A DNA stretch of 56,106 nucleotides from Succinatimonas sp. CAG:777 (GCA_000431835.1 HF987909.1:1-56106), one strand, 5' to 3'. Shown: positions 24,320 through 32,992, numbered from the stretch's first letter. Notes: generated from the sequence alone by a model not told the origin. A program made the numbers and translations.

Positions 24320-25129
24320 TTAGATGCGACCCAGTCTGCGGTGCATCATGTAAACTGTTAAAGCACCTAATAACATTAGTCCTGCAGCACCTAAGGTGCT
24401 CATGGTTCCTAATGTTGGTACCATTGGGGTATAACCTGCAACCATCTTAGAGTACAACCACTTTGGAACAGTGTTGTCTACACCAGTAGTGTACAGTGAT
24501 AATGGGAAGTTACCCCATGAAAGTAAGAATGCAAACAGCATTCCTGACCAAATACCAGGCCACAGTAGAGGTAGTGTTACTCTCCAGAAGATCTGGAATG
24601 GAGTTGCTCCAAGATCTTTTGCTGCATCTTCTAGTGTAGGATCAAAACCGTAAACCTGAATTGCGATAACTAGAGTAACAACAGGGGTTATCCATACTAA
24701 GTGAGCAAATACTGCTGTATGCCATGACAGAGGAATCCCAATTGCGTTAAACCACAGTAATAGAGCAAGACCTAATACAGGTTGAGGGAAGAAAACTGGC
24801 ATTAAGATGATCTTTTGGAACATTTTCTTTCCTTTCCATGAGAATCTAGCAAATGCTAAAGCTCCGCAGAATGCAATGATGGTACTTAAAATAGTTACAA
24901 AGAATGCAATTAACAGAGAGTTACTTACTAACTGACTGATCTCAATTGAGTTAGCAGTCTTTGTCCACCAGTCAAGTCCCCACTTTTTAATAGGGAACAT
25001 GAAGTAACGACCTTTTGAAAGTGAAGATAAAGCATCACATAGTACTGGAAGATAAATAAATCCGATAACTGCAATAGTCCAAATAATGATAAAGGTTCTG
25101 TTGCGTCTTCCTTGTTTTGTGTATTCCAT
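24320..25129 (-). CDS. ABC importer permease, PotC-type
   Basis: 269 residues with six predicted membrane helices. The coupling-helix EAA loop reads EDAAKDLGATPFQIFWRVTLP with LLWPGI. Layout and length match the second permease of spermidine/putrescine and related importers (PotC/YdcV). A strong GGAGG precedes the ATG, and the gene begins 9 bp after the first permease's stop. With the ATPase, the other permease and the Tat-exported binding protein at 29507-30637 it forms a complete importer in the inner membrane. Substrate is not decided by sequence; genes for a kinase and a PLP enzyme in the same cluster suggest an amino alcohol or polyamine-like compound. Confidence 0.9.
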   Translation of the reverse strand: MEYTKQGRRNRTFIIIWTIAVIGFIYLPVLCDALSSLSKGRYFMFPIKKWGLDWWTKTANSIEISQLVSNSLLIAFFVTILSTIIAFCGALAFARFSWKGKKMFQKIILMPVFFPQPVLGLALLLWFNAIGIPLSWHTAVFAHLVWITPVVTLVIAIQVYGFDPTLEDAAKDLGATPFQIFWRVTLPLLWPGIWSGMLFAFLLSWGNFPLSLYTTGVDNTVPKWLYSKMVAGYTPMVPTLGTMSTLGAAGLMLLGALTVYMMHRRLGRI

Positions 25130-25138
25130 AATGGCCTC

Positions 25139-26035
25139 CTATGCACGGCCCATGAGCTTGTCTAAATCGATCTTCTTGAAAGCATATAGTGTTAAGGCAC
25201 CGATAATCAGGGTTAGCACTACAGCTAAGGCTGCGCCTTGTGGCCAGTTCTGCGAGAAGGTAAATGACACATCAATATCGTTGGTAATCACAATGATTGA
25301 CTGACCGCCTAAGATCTTTGATTCAGACATTGAACCTGTTGCTAAGACAAAGGTTAATAACATTCCAATTAGCACACCAGGCATTGAAAGAGGTAACTCA
25401 ATCTGCCACCATGTTCTAAGACGCGACGCACCTAAGTCTCTTGCTGCGGTTATTAGATCCTTTGGCACTAAAGCTACACCCATGATTACAGGGAACAGCA
25501 TGTATGGTAAGAATGAGTAAGCAAGACCCATTGCTGTCATACCTGGTGTGAACAGAATATCAGGTCCAGACAGACCTACCATCTTACAGATACCATCTAA
25601 AACACCGTTCTTACCAAAGAATAAGATCCATCCATAAAGACGAACGTTTTCTGATACGAACAGAGGAAAGACAAAGAGAATACTGATAAAAGTAGACATA
25701 CCTTTACCAAAGACTCTTACCATGCCTACGGCAACCGGATAGCAAACTACAGCTAAAACTGCAGTTACAAATGCTGCAAGTCCTATAGACCAGGCAAATG
25801 ATCTCCATACAGAGCTTGAACCATCAAAAATGTGGATGAAGTTCTCTAATGTAAAAGAGGTAAATGCATGGAATGATCTAGGTTCGGCAAATGAGAAACC
25901 TAATACCATGAATAAAGGTGCCACAAAGCCTATAAACAAAAGAATGTATACAGGTAGTGCACAGCGACCGCCTTTAGAACGGACAAAATCCTCAATCTTA
26001 GTAATAAAACTGTGCTTTTTTAATTGGATAGTCAT
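25139..26035 (-). CDS. ABC importer permease, PotB-type
   Basis: 298 residues with six membrane helices after a basic N-terminus (KKHSFITKIEDFVRSKGGR). The EAA loop is AARDLGASRLRTWWQIELPLSMPG. It matches the first permease of the polyamine-type importer family. GGGGGTG seven or so bases before the ATG acts as the ribosome binding site. It lies between the ATPase gene (15 bp gap) and the second permease (9 bp gap), in one operon with them. A large periplasmic loop between helices 3 and 4 (ENVRLYGWILFFGKNG) is typical. Confidence 0.9.
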   Translation of the reverse strand: MTIQLKKHSFITKIEDFVRSKGGRCALPVYILLFIGFVAPLFMVLGFSFAEPRSFHAFTSFTLENFIHIFDGSSSVWRSFAWSIGLAAFVTAVLAVVCYPVAVGMVRVFGKGMSTFISILFVFPLFVSENVRLYGWILFFGKNGVLDGICKMVGLSGPDILFTPGMTAMGLAYSFLPYMLFPVIMGVALVPKDLITAARDLGASRLRTWWQIELPLSMPGVLIGMLLTFVLATGSMSESKILGGQSIIVITNDIDVSFTFSQNWPQGAALAVVLTLIIGALTLYAFKKIDLDKLMGRA

Positions 26036-26050
26036 AGTAGCACCCCCATA

Positions 26051-27166
26051 TTATTCTGTTACAAAGATGGCATCTTCAGCGTTCCATCCAACTTTGATAA
26101 CAGAACCAGTCTTGTACTCACCAACTTCTGATCTTGGTAACTCAAGGGTAATTTCCTTTTTGCCACATAGAAGTTGGAACTGAGATCTTGAGCCTAGTGA
26201 GAACTGATTTAAGATTTTGCATTCAACCACGTTATCAAGAGAGTTGCCTTCTTTAGCAAGCTTTAAAGCCTCTGGTCTTACAATGATGTAACCTTCTAAG
26301 TCCCTTCCATGAGGAACTACCTTAAAGTCCTGCTTAGGAAAATCTGAACTCTCCCAACCTCCTGTAGGCTTTACTCTGATTGGGAAGATGTTAACGTCAC
26401 CAATGAACTCAGCCACAAAGCGTGAAACTGGGTGAGCGTAAATCTCTTCTGGGGTACCTACCTGCTTTAATTCACCTTTGCAAAGAACACCTACTCTATC
26501 TGACATGAACATAGCTTCTTCAAGTGAGTGAGTAATGTAAATAAAGGTCTTACCAGAACGTCTGTGCAGCTCTTTTAATTCCTTTTGCAGTGTCTTACGT
26601 AACTTTGCATCAATAGCAGATAAAGGCTCATCAAATAAAATGATCTCTGAGTCATAAGCTAAGGCTCTAGCAATAGCTACACGCTGACGCTCACCGCCTG
26701 AGCACTTCATAACGTTCTTGTTGTAGTAGTCCTCAGGTAAATGAACCAAATCCAACAGCTTTTGAGCTTTCTCAATACATTTTTCAGGAGCGGTGCCCTT
26801 AACTCTCATAGGGAACTCAATGTTCTGACCTACGGTCATGTGAGGGAACAGTGCTAAGAACTGGAACACCATACAGGTAGGTCTCTTATCTGGAGGTAGT
26901 GTAGAAATACTCTTGTTTTCAAGCACAATATCACCAGAGGTTGGCTGATCCATACCTGCTAGCATTTTCAAAATAGTGGTCTTACCTGATCCAGATGGTC
27001 CTACCAGTGTGAAAAACTCATACTTTTTTACAATGAGGTTTACGTTTTTAATAACTTTTACTTTGTCAAAATCTCTGCAAACATTTACAAGATCAAGTAG
27101 TGGTTGACCAGGAAGAACTTTAACTTTTGATTCGTCATCTTTTAAAGAGGTGGTTTTGCTATTCAT
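26051..27166 (-). CDS. ABC importer ATPase, PotA-type
   Basis: 371 residues. Walker A is GPSGSGKTT; the Q-loop reads VFQFLALFPHM; the signature is CSGGERQRVAIARAL; Walker B is IILFDEPLSAID; the switch histidine lies in YITHS. A C-terminal TOBE-like regulatory domain runs from about residue 255 (SRFVAEFIGDVNIFPIR). The signature has C instead of L in LSGG, a modest variation. It is the first gene of the importer operon. Its promoter region carries several copies of the CAACAT/ATGTTG and AATGTTG-TGCAA motif, shared with the kinase and PLP-enzyme promoters. Confidence 0.92.
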   Translation of the reverse strand: MNSKTTSLKDDESKVKVLPGQPLLDLVNVCRDFDKVKVIKNVNLIVKKYEFFTLVGPSGSGKTTILKMLAGMDQPTSGDIVLENKSISTLPPDKRPTCMVFQFLALFPHMTVGQNIEFPMRVKGTAPEKCIEKAQKLLDLVHLPEDYYNKNVMKCSGGERQRVAIARALAYDSEIILFDEPLSAIDAKLRKTLQKELKELHRRSGKTFIYITHSLEEAMFMSDRVGVLCKGELKQVGTPEEIYAHPVSRFVAEFIGDVNIFPIRVKPTGGWESSDFPKQDFKVVPHGRDLEGYIIVRPEALKLAKEGNSLDNVVECKILNQFSLGSRSQFQLLCGKKEITLELPRSEVGEYKTGSVIKVGWNAEDAIFVTE

Positions 27167-27262
27167 AATTAAAACCTCATAAAGTAATTTTTATAAATTG
27201 GGAAATTAAGTAGCTCCCAAGTAAATGAAGAATGTGTTATGTGAAAGAATCAAACTTCATAA

Positions 27263-27288
27263 GTTAAAAGTACAACATAATAATGTTG
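27263..27288. promoter_or_regulatory. Operator candidate in the importer promoter region
   Basis: The palindrome CAACATAATAATGTTG (27273-27288) is preceded by GTTAAAAGTA; GTTAAAAGTACAACATA at 27263-27279 is identical to 30787-30803 in front of the binding-protein/kinase genes. It lies about 100 bp upstream of the ATPase start codon at 27166. Probably a site for the cluster's regulator. Confidence 0.6.
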
Positions 27289-27403
27289 TAATCAACACAT
27301 TATTATTTGGTGTTACAACATTAGCTGTTTAGTTTATTTGTAAGTGCAACATGAATAAAACAATAGTTATTAAATTATGTAGATATAACAATAGGTTAAA
27401 TAA

Positions 27404-27453
27404 AATGTTGAGGTTGCAACTAGAATTACTGCTCTTATCGTAAATGTTGCAAC
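27404..27453. promoter_or_regulatory. Two further operator-like motifs
   Basis: AATGTTGAGGTTGCAAC at 27404-27420 and AATGTTGCAAC at 27443-27453 share the AATGTTG and TGCAA words found also at 34760-34777 and 34793-34808. They are about 240-290 bp upstream of the ATPase gene, and 200-245 bp upstream of the plus-strand small-protein gene at 27649, so the gene served is uncertain. Confidence 0.5.
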
Positions 27454-27596
27454 TTGTTTAATAAAGTGCAGGTGCACTAGCTAGGTGCTTTGTTTTCCCC
27501 ATATTTGAGTGTCGTACTCAATTTTTCTATCAAACTACAATGTAGTTTTTTTTCGATCAAAAACTAATAAATTGATTAATATCACTGTTTTTATAT

Positions 27597-27605
27597 GGGG
27601 GGGGG
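27597..27605 (+). repeat. G9 homopolymer tract
   Basis: Nine consecutive G residues lie 44 bases upstream of the ATG at 27649, right after an ATG at 27595 that would put them inside a longer reading frame (MGGGIVAILFILIL). G tracts of this length are prone to slippage; a change in length would alter promoter spacing or reading frame. Confidence 0.6.
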
Positions 27606-27648
27606 TATAGTAGCTATATTGTTTATTCTAATTTTAGGAGTTGAAATT

Positions 27649-27834
27649 ATGGCTATTGGAACTGCAATTCAAAACGGTGGATTTGTTAGAGTTTACGATG
27701 AAAAAGGTCATCCTATTTATAGTAAACCTGGTGAATTATATGGTTTTACATCAACAACTGTTTCTATAAAAGTCGGATCTTTTATCCATATTTACGACGC
27801 AAAAGGACACCCAATCACAAGTAAACCTTTATAG
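27649..27834 (+). CDS. Small two-repeat protein of unknown function
   Basis: 61 residues from the ATG at 27649, with AGGAG eight bases upstream. The protein is an internal duplication: FVRVYDEKGHPIYSKPG and FIHIYDAKGHPITSKPL, joined by ELYGFTSTTVSIKVGS. It resembles a family of small 'MAIGTAVQNG...VYDEKG' hypothetical proteins in proteobacteria, recalled from memory. The repeats look like beta-hairpins and could form a compact beta sheet. A longer frame through the G9 tract would add a hydrophobic N-terminus, but it has no ribosome binding site. A strong terminator follows. It and the next gene interrupt the importer cluster. Confidence 0.75.
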   Translation: MAIGTAIQNGGFVRVYDEKGHPIYSKPGELYGFTSTTVSIKVGSFIHIYDAKGHPITSKPL

Positions 27835-27868
27835 TTTTTTTATTTAAGTCAGAAAGATCAAGATATCA

Positions 27869-27912
27869 CATAACTACTTAGAATTTTGAGTGCCTGAGTA
27901 GTTATGTTTTTT
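27869..27912 (+). terminator. Terminator of the small two-repeat protein gene
   Basis: CATAACTACT (27869-27878) pairs with AGTAGTTATG (27897-27906), followed by TTTTTT. It lies 35 bp past the stop codon. The rest of 27913-28178 is AT-rich with no other feature that I can support. Confidence 0.85.
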
Positions 27913-28178
27913 CTGTACCAGTTATCAAGAAGTTATTTACATATTATTCTTTTAAATTTTGCAACGTTATGTTTTAAGCTTGTAGATTAAATTAAAACTG
28001 ATCAGTATAAAAAAGACGTTAAATTTGTCATTTCTCACTTGTTGTAGTCACTATTTTTTGTTGATGATTTCGATCTTTTAACTTTTATGTCGAGTTGTTA
28101 ACTTTCTTCAACTTAGATTCATAACTCAGTTTTCTTTTTATATTTCAGAGTCTTCAGATCTTTGTTTAGGTATCGATC

Positions 28179-29402
28179 ATGAATTTTAAGAATTTTAAAT
28201 ATTACTTTAGGCTATATTTTAAATATCAACCAAGGACTCGAGAACAATTAGATATTTTGCTAGATAGAGACGATGTCGAATATGAGCATATTAATGTTTC
28301 TCATATTTCTGACATGTCTTTTTTATTCTGTTCTGATTCTTCTTTTACCAAAGATGTAGATGTAGTCACTCATAAGCTAAAGCCTAATCAAAAAGGTTTA
28401 ATAAATTGGAATGTATCAAATGTGATTGATATGAGAGCAATGTTCTGTGGAGCTTCTGATTTTAATCAACCAATAGGAAATTGGAATGTATCAAATGTAA
28501 CTGATATGAGAGCAATGTTCTGTGGAGCTTCTGATTTTAATCAACCAATAGGAAATTGGAATGTATCAAGTGTAACTGACATGAGTGGAATGTTCTGTGG
28601 AGCTTCTGATTTTAATCAACCAATAGAAAATTGGGATGTTTCTAATGTTGAATCTATGTATTTACTTTTTGGAATGGCAACCTCGTTTAATCAACCGATT
28701 GGAGAATGGAATGTATCAAATGTAACTGTAATGGATTCTATGTTCAGTGGAGCTAAAGCGTTTAATCACTCACTTGAAGGCTGGAATGTTTCAAAAGTTA
28801 CTAATATGAGAGAAATGTTTATGGGAGCATCTTCATTTAACTCTTCTCTTGAAGGATGGGATGTTTCCAATGTTACAGATATGAGTGCAATGTTCAAGGG
28901 GGCCGCATCATTTAACCAGCCAATTGGATATTGGAATGTTTCTAGTGTTACTAATATGTTTGCTTTATTTTATCGAGCAAAATCTTTTAATCAGTCACTT
29001 GAAGATTGGAATGTATCTAGTGTAACTGACATGAGTGCAATGTTCAAAGACGCAATATTATTTAACCAGCCTATCTACAATTGGAATGTTTCTAATGTTA
29101 CCGATATGAGCGAAATGTTTTGTGGAGCAATATCTTTTAACCAACCTTTAGAAAATTGGAATGTTTCCAATGTTAAAAATATGAAGGAAATGTTCAAAGG
29201 AGCTACTTCATTCAATCAGCCAATAGAAAATTGGAACGTACCGAATGTTGTTGATATGCGAGGAATGTTATATGACGCTAAATCTTTTAAACAGAAAATT
29301 CCTAACTGGAATATTTCGTATAATTACAACGCAAAAGAGATGCTAAATATCGTCCGTATGAATTTAAGTGAAATTGCAAGTACATTAAAAAATGGTTCAT
29401 AA
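28179..29402 (+). CDS. BspA/DUF285 repeat protein
   Basis: 407 residues. The opening KYQPRTREQLDILLDRDD then INVSHISDMSFLF is the usual cap of BspA-family proteins. About thirteen 25-residue units follow, consensus NWNVSNVTDMSxMFxGAxxFNQPIG, from about residue 75 to 390. These fold as a leucine-rich-repeat-like solenoid; relatives are often surface adhesins of host-associated bacteria. No signal peptide, lipobox or sortase site is visible, so export would need another route, or the protein is cytoplasmic. Units 1 and 2 differ at only two of 75 nucleotides, showing recent tandem expansion. The ribosome binding site is weak (AGG). It lies inside the importer cluster. Confidence 0.88.
   Translation: MNFKNFKYYFRLYFKYQPRTREQLDILLDRDDVEYEHINVSHISDMSFLFCSDSSFTKDVDVVTHKLKPNQKGLINWNVSNVIDMRAMFCGASDFNQPIGNWNVSNVTDMRAMFCGASDFNQPIGNWNVSSVTDMSGMFCGASDFNQPIENWDVSNVESMYLLFGMATSFNQPIGEWNVSNVTVMDSMFSGAKAFNHSLEGWNVSKVTNMREMFMGASSFNSSLEGWDVSNVTDMSAMFKGAASFNQPIGYWNVSSVTNMFALFYRAKSFNQSLEDWNVSSVTDMSAMFKDAILFNQPIYNWNVSNVTDMSEMFCGAISFNQPLENWNVSNVKNMKEMFKGATSFNQPIENWNVPNVVDMRGMLYDAKSFKQKIPNWNISYNYNAKEMLNIVRMNLSEIASTLKNGS
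28404..28628 (+). repeat. Near-identical 75-bp tandem repeats
   Basis: Three consecutive units (28404-28478, 28479-28553, 28554-28628) encode 25 residues each. Units 1 and 2 differ at two bases (GTGATT versus GTAACT); unit 3 differs from unit 2 at a handful of positions. Length change by slippage or recombination is likely. Confidence 0.9.
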
Positions 29403-29464
29403 GATGACTAATTTTTAACTATATTAGTGGAAATGTTCTTATATACAGTTGCATGTCCAAAATA

Positions 29465-29484
29465 ATGCCGGCATAAGCCGGCAT
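29465..29484 (-). terminator. Terminator of the binding-protein gene
   Basis: ATGCCGGC (29465-29472) pairs with GCCGGCAT (29477-29484) around a four-base loop. On the minus strand it is followed by TATTTTGG, 23 bp past the stop codon at 29507. Confidence 0.8.
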
Positions 29485-29506
29485 ATTATGGAGATGATGA
29501 ATCTGA

Positions 29507-30637
29507 TTAACCTTTGGTTCTCTTTGCTTCTACCATGATGTCGTGTGCCTTATCATAGTCAGGAACGATATCATAAGCACGAGAACGTGACATTTCTTCC
29601 TCTAAAGAATCCCACTGAATTGCATCTAATTCATCAGAGGTGAATAGATCAAAGCACTTCTTGTTGCCCATCTGAGCTACAGGGTTGAATGTTCCTTCAG
29701 CAAAGGCAACTGTATGAGCAATTTCAGGATCCTGTACATGCTTTAAGAAGTCCTCTGCTAGTGGTGAGTGAACAGGATTGTTTACAACAGAGGTAACCTC
29801 AACCCACATTAGCGCATTCTCAAGAGGGGAGATTGCTCTAATATTATCTAATCCTTCAGCTCTTGCTAAAGATGCTGTATAGGTACCACCAGAAATGTAA
29901 GCATCAATATCACCGTTTACTAAAGCCTGGTTTACAGCTGCAATATCACCTACGAACTTAGCATTACCAAAGATCCTCTTACAGGTCTTTTCAAATGCTG
30001 CCATTTCATCTGCGCTGTGCTCTTTGTAAGGATCGATACCTGCTATGGTGAACATATGAGCTACGTTCCAGTCATCAGCTTCGTTAATAGCATATTTCCC
30101 ATTTAAGCTGTCATCTGCCCAAAGTTTCCAACCAGTCTTTTCAGCTGTCTCTCTTGAGATCTTGTCGGTATTAACTACGAAGTTATAAGGACCAAATCTC
30201 TGCACCATACCTAACAGTTTTGTGCCATCTTCGCTCATTGCCCAACTGTATGGGTATTTAAAGGTAGGTAGCATATTCTCAAAATAAGGAGCAAAAACTT
30301 TCTCGTCTAAAGGAGTGATTAAGCCTTCAGGGAAAAGAACTTTACGGGCCCATGGGTTATTAACGTTGATCAAATCCCAAATCTTGGTTTCACCAGCACG
30401 TAACTTATTTACCATGGTAGGGTCATTAGTAGCAGACTCTGCTTTAACTGAAGCACCGGTTAGCTTTCTGTAAGGATCTAACACATCTGCGCTGTTATAA
30501 CCTTCCCAGCACAGAATATTCAATTCTTTATCTCTTTCACCGGCGAATGCTTTTGAAGACAACATTACAGGAGCGCAAGCTGCTGTTGCACATGCTCCCA
30601 TCATTTTTAACATAGAACGGCGTGTTAACTCAGTCAT
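29507..30637 (-). CDS. ABC importer substrate-binding protein with Tat signal, PotD/PotF-like
   Basis: 376 residues from the ATG at 30637, chosen because GGAGG lies five bases upstream. The N-terminus TELTRRSMLKMMG is a twin-arginine motif, followed by a hydrophobic core and a likely cleavage after SSKAFA, so the protein is exported folded by the Tat system encoded at 34.9-36.4 kb. The mature part resembles polyamine-type periplasmic binding proteins: LNILCWEGYNSADVLDPY at the start, an ATNDPTMVNKLRAGETKIWDLINV region, and a C-terminal domain ending near ARAYDIVPDYD. Acidic residues typical of polyamine sites are not clearly placed, so the ligand may differ. It is divergent from the kinase gene. 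Confidence 0.88.
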   Translation of the reverse strand: MTELTRRSMLKMMGACATAACAPVMLSSKAFAGERDKELNILCWEGYNSADVLDPYRKLTGASVKAESATNDPTMVNKLRAGETKIWDLINVNNPWARKVLFPEGLITPLDEKVFAPYFENMLPTFKYPYSWAMSEDGTKLLGMVQRFGPYNFVVNTDKISRETAEKTGWKLWADDSLNGKYAINEADDWNVAHMFTIAGIDPYKEHSADEMAAFEKTCKRIFGNAKFVGDIAAVNQALVNGDIDAYISGGTYTASLARAEGLDNIRAISPLENALMWVEVTSVVNNPVHSPLAEDFLKHVQDPEIAHTVAFAEGTFNPVAQMGNKKCFDLFTSDELDAIQWDSLEEEMSRSRAYDIVPDYDKAHDIMVEAKRTKG

Positions 30638-30786
30638 AATGACCTCCAAATGTGTAACCTTGTTCATAAAATGTTGAAGTTTATTTAACGATACCTAAAA
30701 AATGTTGGAATGACAATATAAAAATTGTAAAAACTAAAAATATTTTGTTGTATATTGACTGATAATCAACAAAGATTTATGTTTGT

Positions 30787-30834
30787 GTTAAAAGTACAAC
30801 ATATTATGTTGATAAGTTCCAATATGTTGGAAGG
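30787..30834. promoter_or_regulatory. Operator candidate between divergent binding-protein and kinase genes
   Basis: GTTAAAAGTACAACATA (30787-30803) is the same 17 bases as at 27263-27279; within it starts the palindrome CAACATATTATGTTG (30797-30811). A further ATATGTTGG occurs at 30822-30830. On the other side of this intergenic region AATGTTG motifs occur at 30670-30676 and 30701-30707. The region serves both divergent promoters. Confidence 0.6.
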
Positions 30835-30928
30835 TCAAATTTTGTTCCACATTTAATCGCTATATACAGTAAACAAGCACAAAAGCCTTATTTCATCTGT
30901 ATATAAGCAGGATAGAAAAGGTGACGTT

Positions 30929-31948
30929 ATGAGCAAAGAGTACGAGCCACAAACAGTTAAAGAGCTTACTGATATGGTAAACAGTTCATTAAAACTGTGG
31001 GGTATGAGCGATGAAGCTTATGCAAAACTAATCAATTTGTCAGAGAATGCCACTTTTTGTGCAACTGATCCTAAAGAGGGCCCCAATAAAGGACACTCTC
31101 TAATCTTAAGAGTTCAACGTAACGACTATTCAACCAAAGATGCAATTAGATCAGAGTTGGCTTGGGTTAAAGCTCTAGCTGATGATAATGTTATCTCTAC
31201 AGCACGACCTATTCCTCTAGTTACAGGTGAGTATGTTGCGATGACAACCACAGCTTCAGGCGATCACCGTATGATTGTTGCCTTTGAAAAGTTAAATGGT
31301 AGTGAACCTACCTTAGAGTTAGCTGGACTTGATCACTGGTTTGAAGTTGTAGGTGAGATTAGTGCCAAGATGCACAACCATGCAAGACAGTGGAAGCGTC
31401 CTGAGTGGTTTACAAGACGTATTTGGGACTTTGATGGCATCATCGGAGAACACGCTTACTGGGGTAATTGGAAGAACAGTAACGGTTTAGATGATTTTGG
31501 AAAACTAACTGTGGGTAATACTGTAGATGTTGTAAAAACTCTCATGGATGACTACGGTGAGAACAATTACAACTTTGGTGTGATCCACTCTGATTGCAGA
31601 GCAACCAACCTGCTTGTAGATGGAAGTGATCTTCATGTGATTGATTTTGATGATATGGGCTTTGGTTGGTATCTGTTCGACTTTGCAGCGGCTTTAAGTT
31701 TCATGGAGCAGTCTGATGATGCAGTTAAGTTAGCAAATGCCTGGATTAAAGGTTATGAAAAGGTAACTAAGTTATCTGACTATGAAAAAGATCTGCTGCC
31801 TACACTGTCTATCATGCGTCGTATTGAGCTGATGTCATGGTGCACCAGTCACAGTGAAGTTCCATTTGCAGCAAAAGAAGGTCTACAGGTTACCAAAGAT
31901 ACTGTAAGACTATGTGAGTCATATTTAGCTGGTAGTTATTTAAGGTAA
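30929..31948 (+). CDS. APH-fold small-molecule kinase
   Basis: 339 residues. The protein-kinase-like fold is marked by LILRVQ with the nucleotide-binding region near residue 60, the catalytic loop HSDCRATN (220-227; His, Asp and Asn placed as in aminoglycoside, choline and homoserine kinases), and the metal-binding IDFDD (238-242). It should phosphorylate a hydroxyl group of a small substrate in the cytoplasm. It is followed after 12 bp by the dehydrogenase gene and is divergent from the importer's binding protein. With a class-III phospho-lyase-like enzyme in the cluster, the pair resembles hydroxylysine kinase/phosphohydroxylysine lyase or ethanolamine kinase/phosphoethanolamine lyase. The substrate is not set by sequence. 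Confidence 0.82.
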   Translation: MSKEYEPQTVKELTDMVNSSLKLWGMSDEAYAKLINLSENATFCATDPKEGPNKGHSLILRVQRNDYSTKDAIRSELAWVKALADDNVISTARPIPLVTGEYVAMTTTASGDHRMIVAFEKLNGSEPTLELAGLDHWFEVVGEISAKMHNHARQWKRPEWFTRRIWDFDGIIGEHAYWGNWKNSNGLDDFGKLTVGNTVDVVKTLMDDYGENNYNFGVIHSDCRATNLLVDGSDLHVIDFDDMGFGWYLFDFAAALSFMEQSDDAVKLANAWIKGYEKVTKLSDYEKDLLPTLSIMRRIELMSWCTSHSEVPFAAKEGLQVTKDTVRLCESYLAGSYLR

Positions 31949-31960
31949 GAGGTACGCATC

Positions 31961-32773
31961 ATGTATGACAGCTTAAAGGAATGTACAGCAATTGTAACTG
32001 GAGCAGGATCTGGTATTGGTAAAGCTATGGCAATTAGCTTTGCCAAATCTAGTTGTAAGGTAGTTTGTGTAGCAAGACGTAAAGCTACTTTAGATGATGT
32101 TGTAGCAGAGATCACTAAAGCAGGTGGAGATGCTATTGCCTTTGCAGGTGATGTAACTTCATATGAACAGATGCAAGCAATGGCTAAGACTGCAGTTGAT
32201 GCCTATGGACGCATTGATATCTTATTGTCAAATGCAGGTGTTATACCGCAAGTTCCTCTATCAGAGATGACTGACAAAGACTTTGATATGGTGATGGATA
32301 TCAATGTCAAAGGTATGTTTCATGCGATAAAAGCAGTAATGCCTTATATGAAGAAACAAAAGTATGGCAGAATTATTTTAACCTCATCAATTACAGGTCC
32401 TATCACAGGCTATCCTGGTTGGGCTGTATATGGAGCAAGTAAAGCTGCTCAGTTAGGCTTTATGCGAACCGCTGCCATGGAATTAGCTCCATATGGAATT
32501 ACCGTAAATGCTGTATCTCCTGGCAACGTAATGACTGAAGGCTTAAAATCATTAGGACAGAACTACGTTGATATCATGGAAAAGGCAGTCCCTGTCGGAA
32601 AATTAGGAACAGGTTTTGATATTGCAAATGCAGCCTTGTTCTTAGCTTTAAAAGAGTCCTGGTATGTAAATGGTCATAATTTGATTATTGACGGAGGTCA
32701 AATCTTGCCAGAATCAGCAGGAGCTCTAGATGAAATGCGCAAGCTCTATGAAACTGATATAGCCAAAGCTTAA
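31961..32773 (+). CDS. SDR-family oxidoreductase
   Basis: 270 residues. The Rossmann loop TGAGSGIG (13-20), NAG (91-93), and the catalytic Ser143, Tyr157 and Lys161 (YGASK) are all present. The segment CVARRKA after the second strand has Arg39-Arg40, suggesting preference for NADP(H), though this is weak. The C-terminal NGHNLIIDGGQILPES resembles UcpA-type SDRs. It likely oxidises or reduces a hydroxyl or carbonyl group formed in the pathway of the neighbouring kinase and PLP enzyme. The ribosome binding site AAGAGG lies a few bases upstream. It ends the two-gene operon, followed by a terminator. Confidence 0.88.
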   Translation: MYDSLKECTAIVTGAGSGIGKAMAISFAKSSCKVVCVARRKATLDDVVAEITKAGGDAIAFAGDVTSYEQMQAMAKTAVDAYGRIDILLSNAGVIPQVPLSEMTDKDFDMVMDINVKGMFHAIKAVMPYMKKQKYGRIILTSSITGPITGYPGWAVYGASKAAQLGFMRTAAMELAPYGITVNAVSPGNVMTEGLKSLGQNYVDIMEKAVPVGKLGTGFDIANAALFLALKESWYVNGHNLIIDGGQILPESAGALDEMRKLYETDIAKA

Positions 32774-32798
32774 TGAATTATTATTTCTCTTGTGTTTA

Positions 32799-32827
32799 AG
32801 CGTTACCTTTATGATAACGCTTTTTTT
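32799..32827 (+). terminator. Terminator of the kinase-SDR operon
   Basis: AGCGTTA (32799-32805) pairs with TAACGCT (32815-32821), followed by an unbroken run of T to 32827. It is 26 bp beyond the SDR stop codon. Confidence 0.88.
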
Positions 32828-32992
32828 GCCATCCATTTTCATGTAATTAAAATCACACTGTTTCAGGTAGTTGAGTGGCTGTTTATTAACTATTCTTGAA
32901 TGAATCAATTAAAAACGATTGATGAATAATTCATCTCTTATTCTCATCAAGTTTAATTAAGGAGGATTTGCTACAGGAAAGCGCGCCTAGGA

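Noticed and set aside
27595..27648. Longer start for the small repeat protein through the G9 tract
   Set aside because: It has no ribosome binding site, whereas AGGAG precedes the ATG at 27649; the hydrophobic segment may be an effect of AT-rich DNA. Kept only as a phase-variation possibility.
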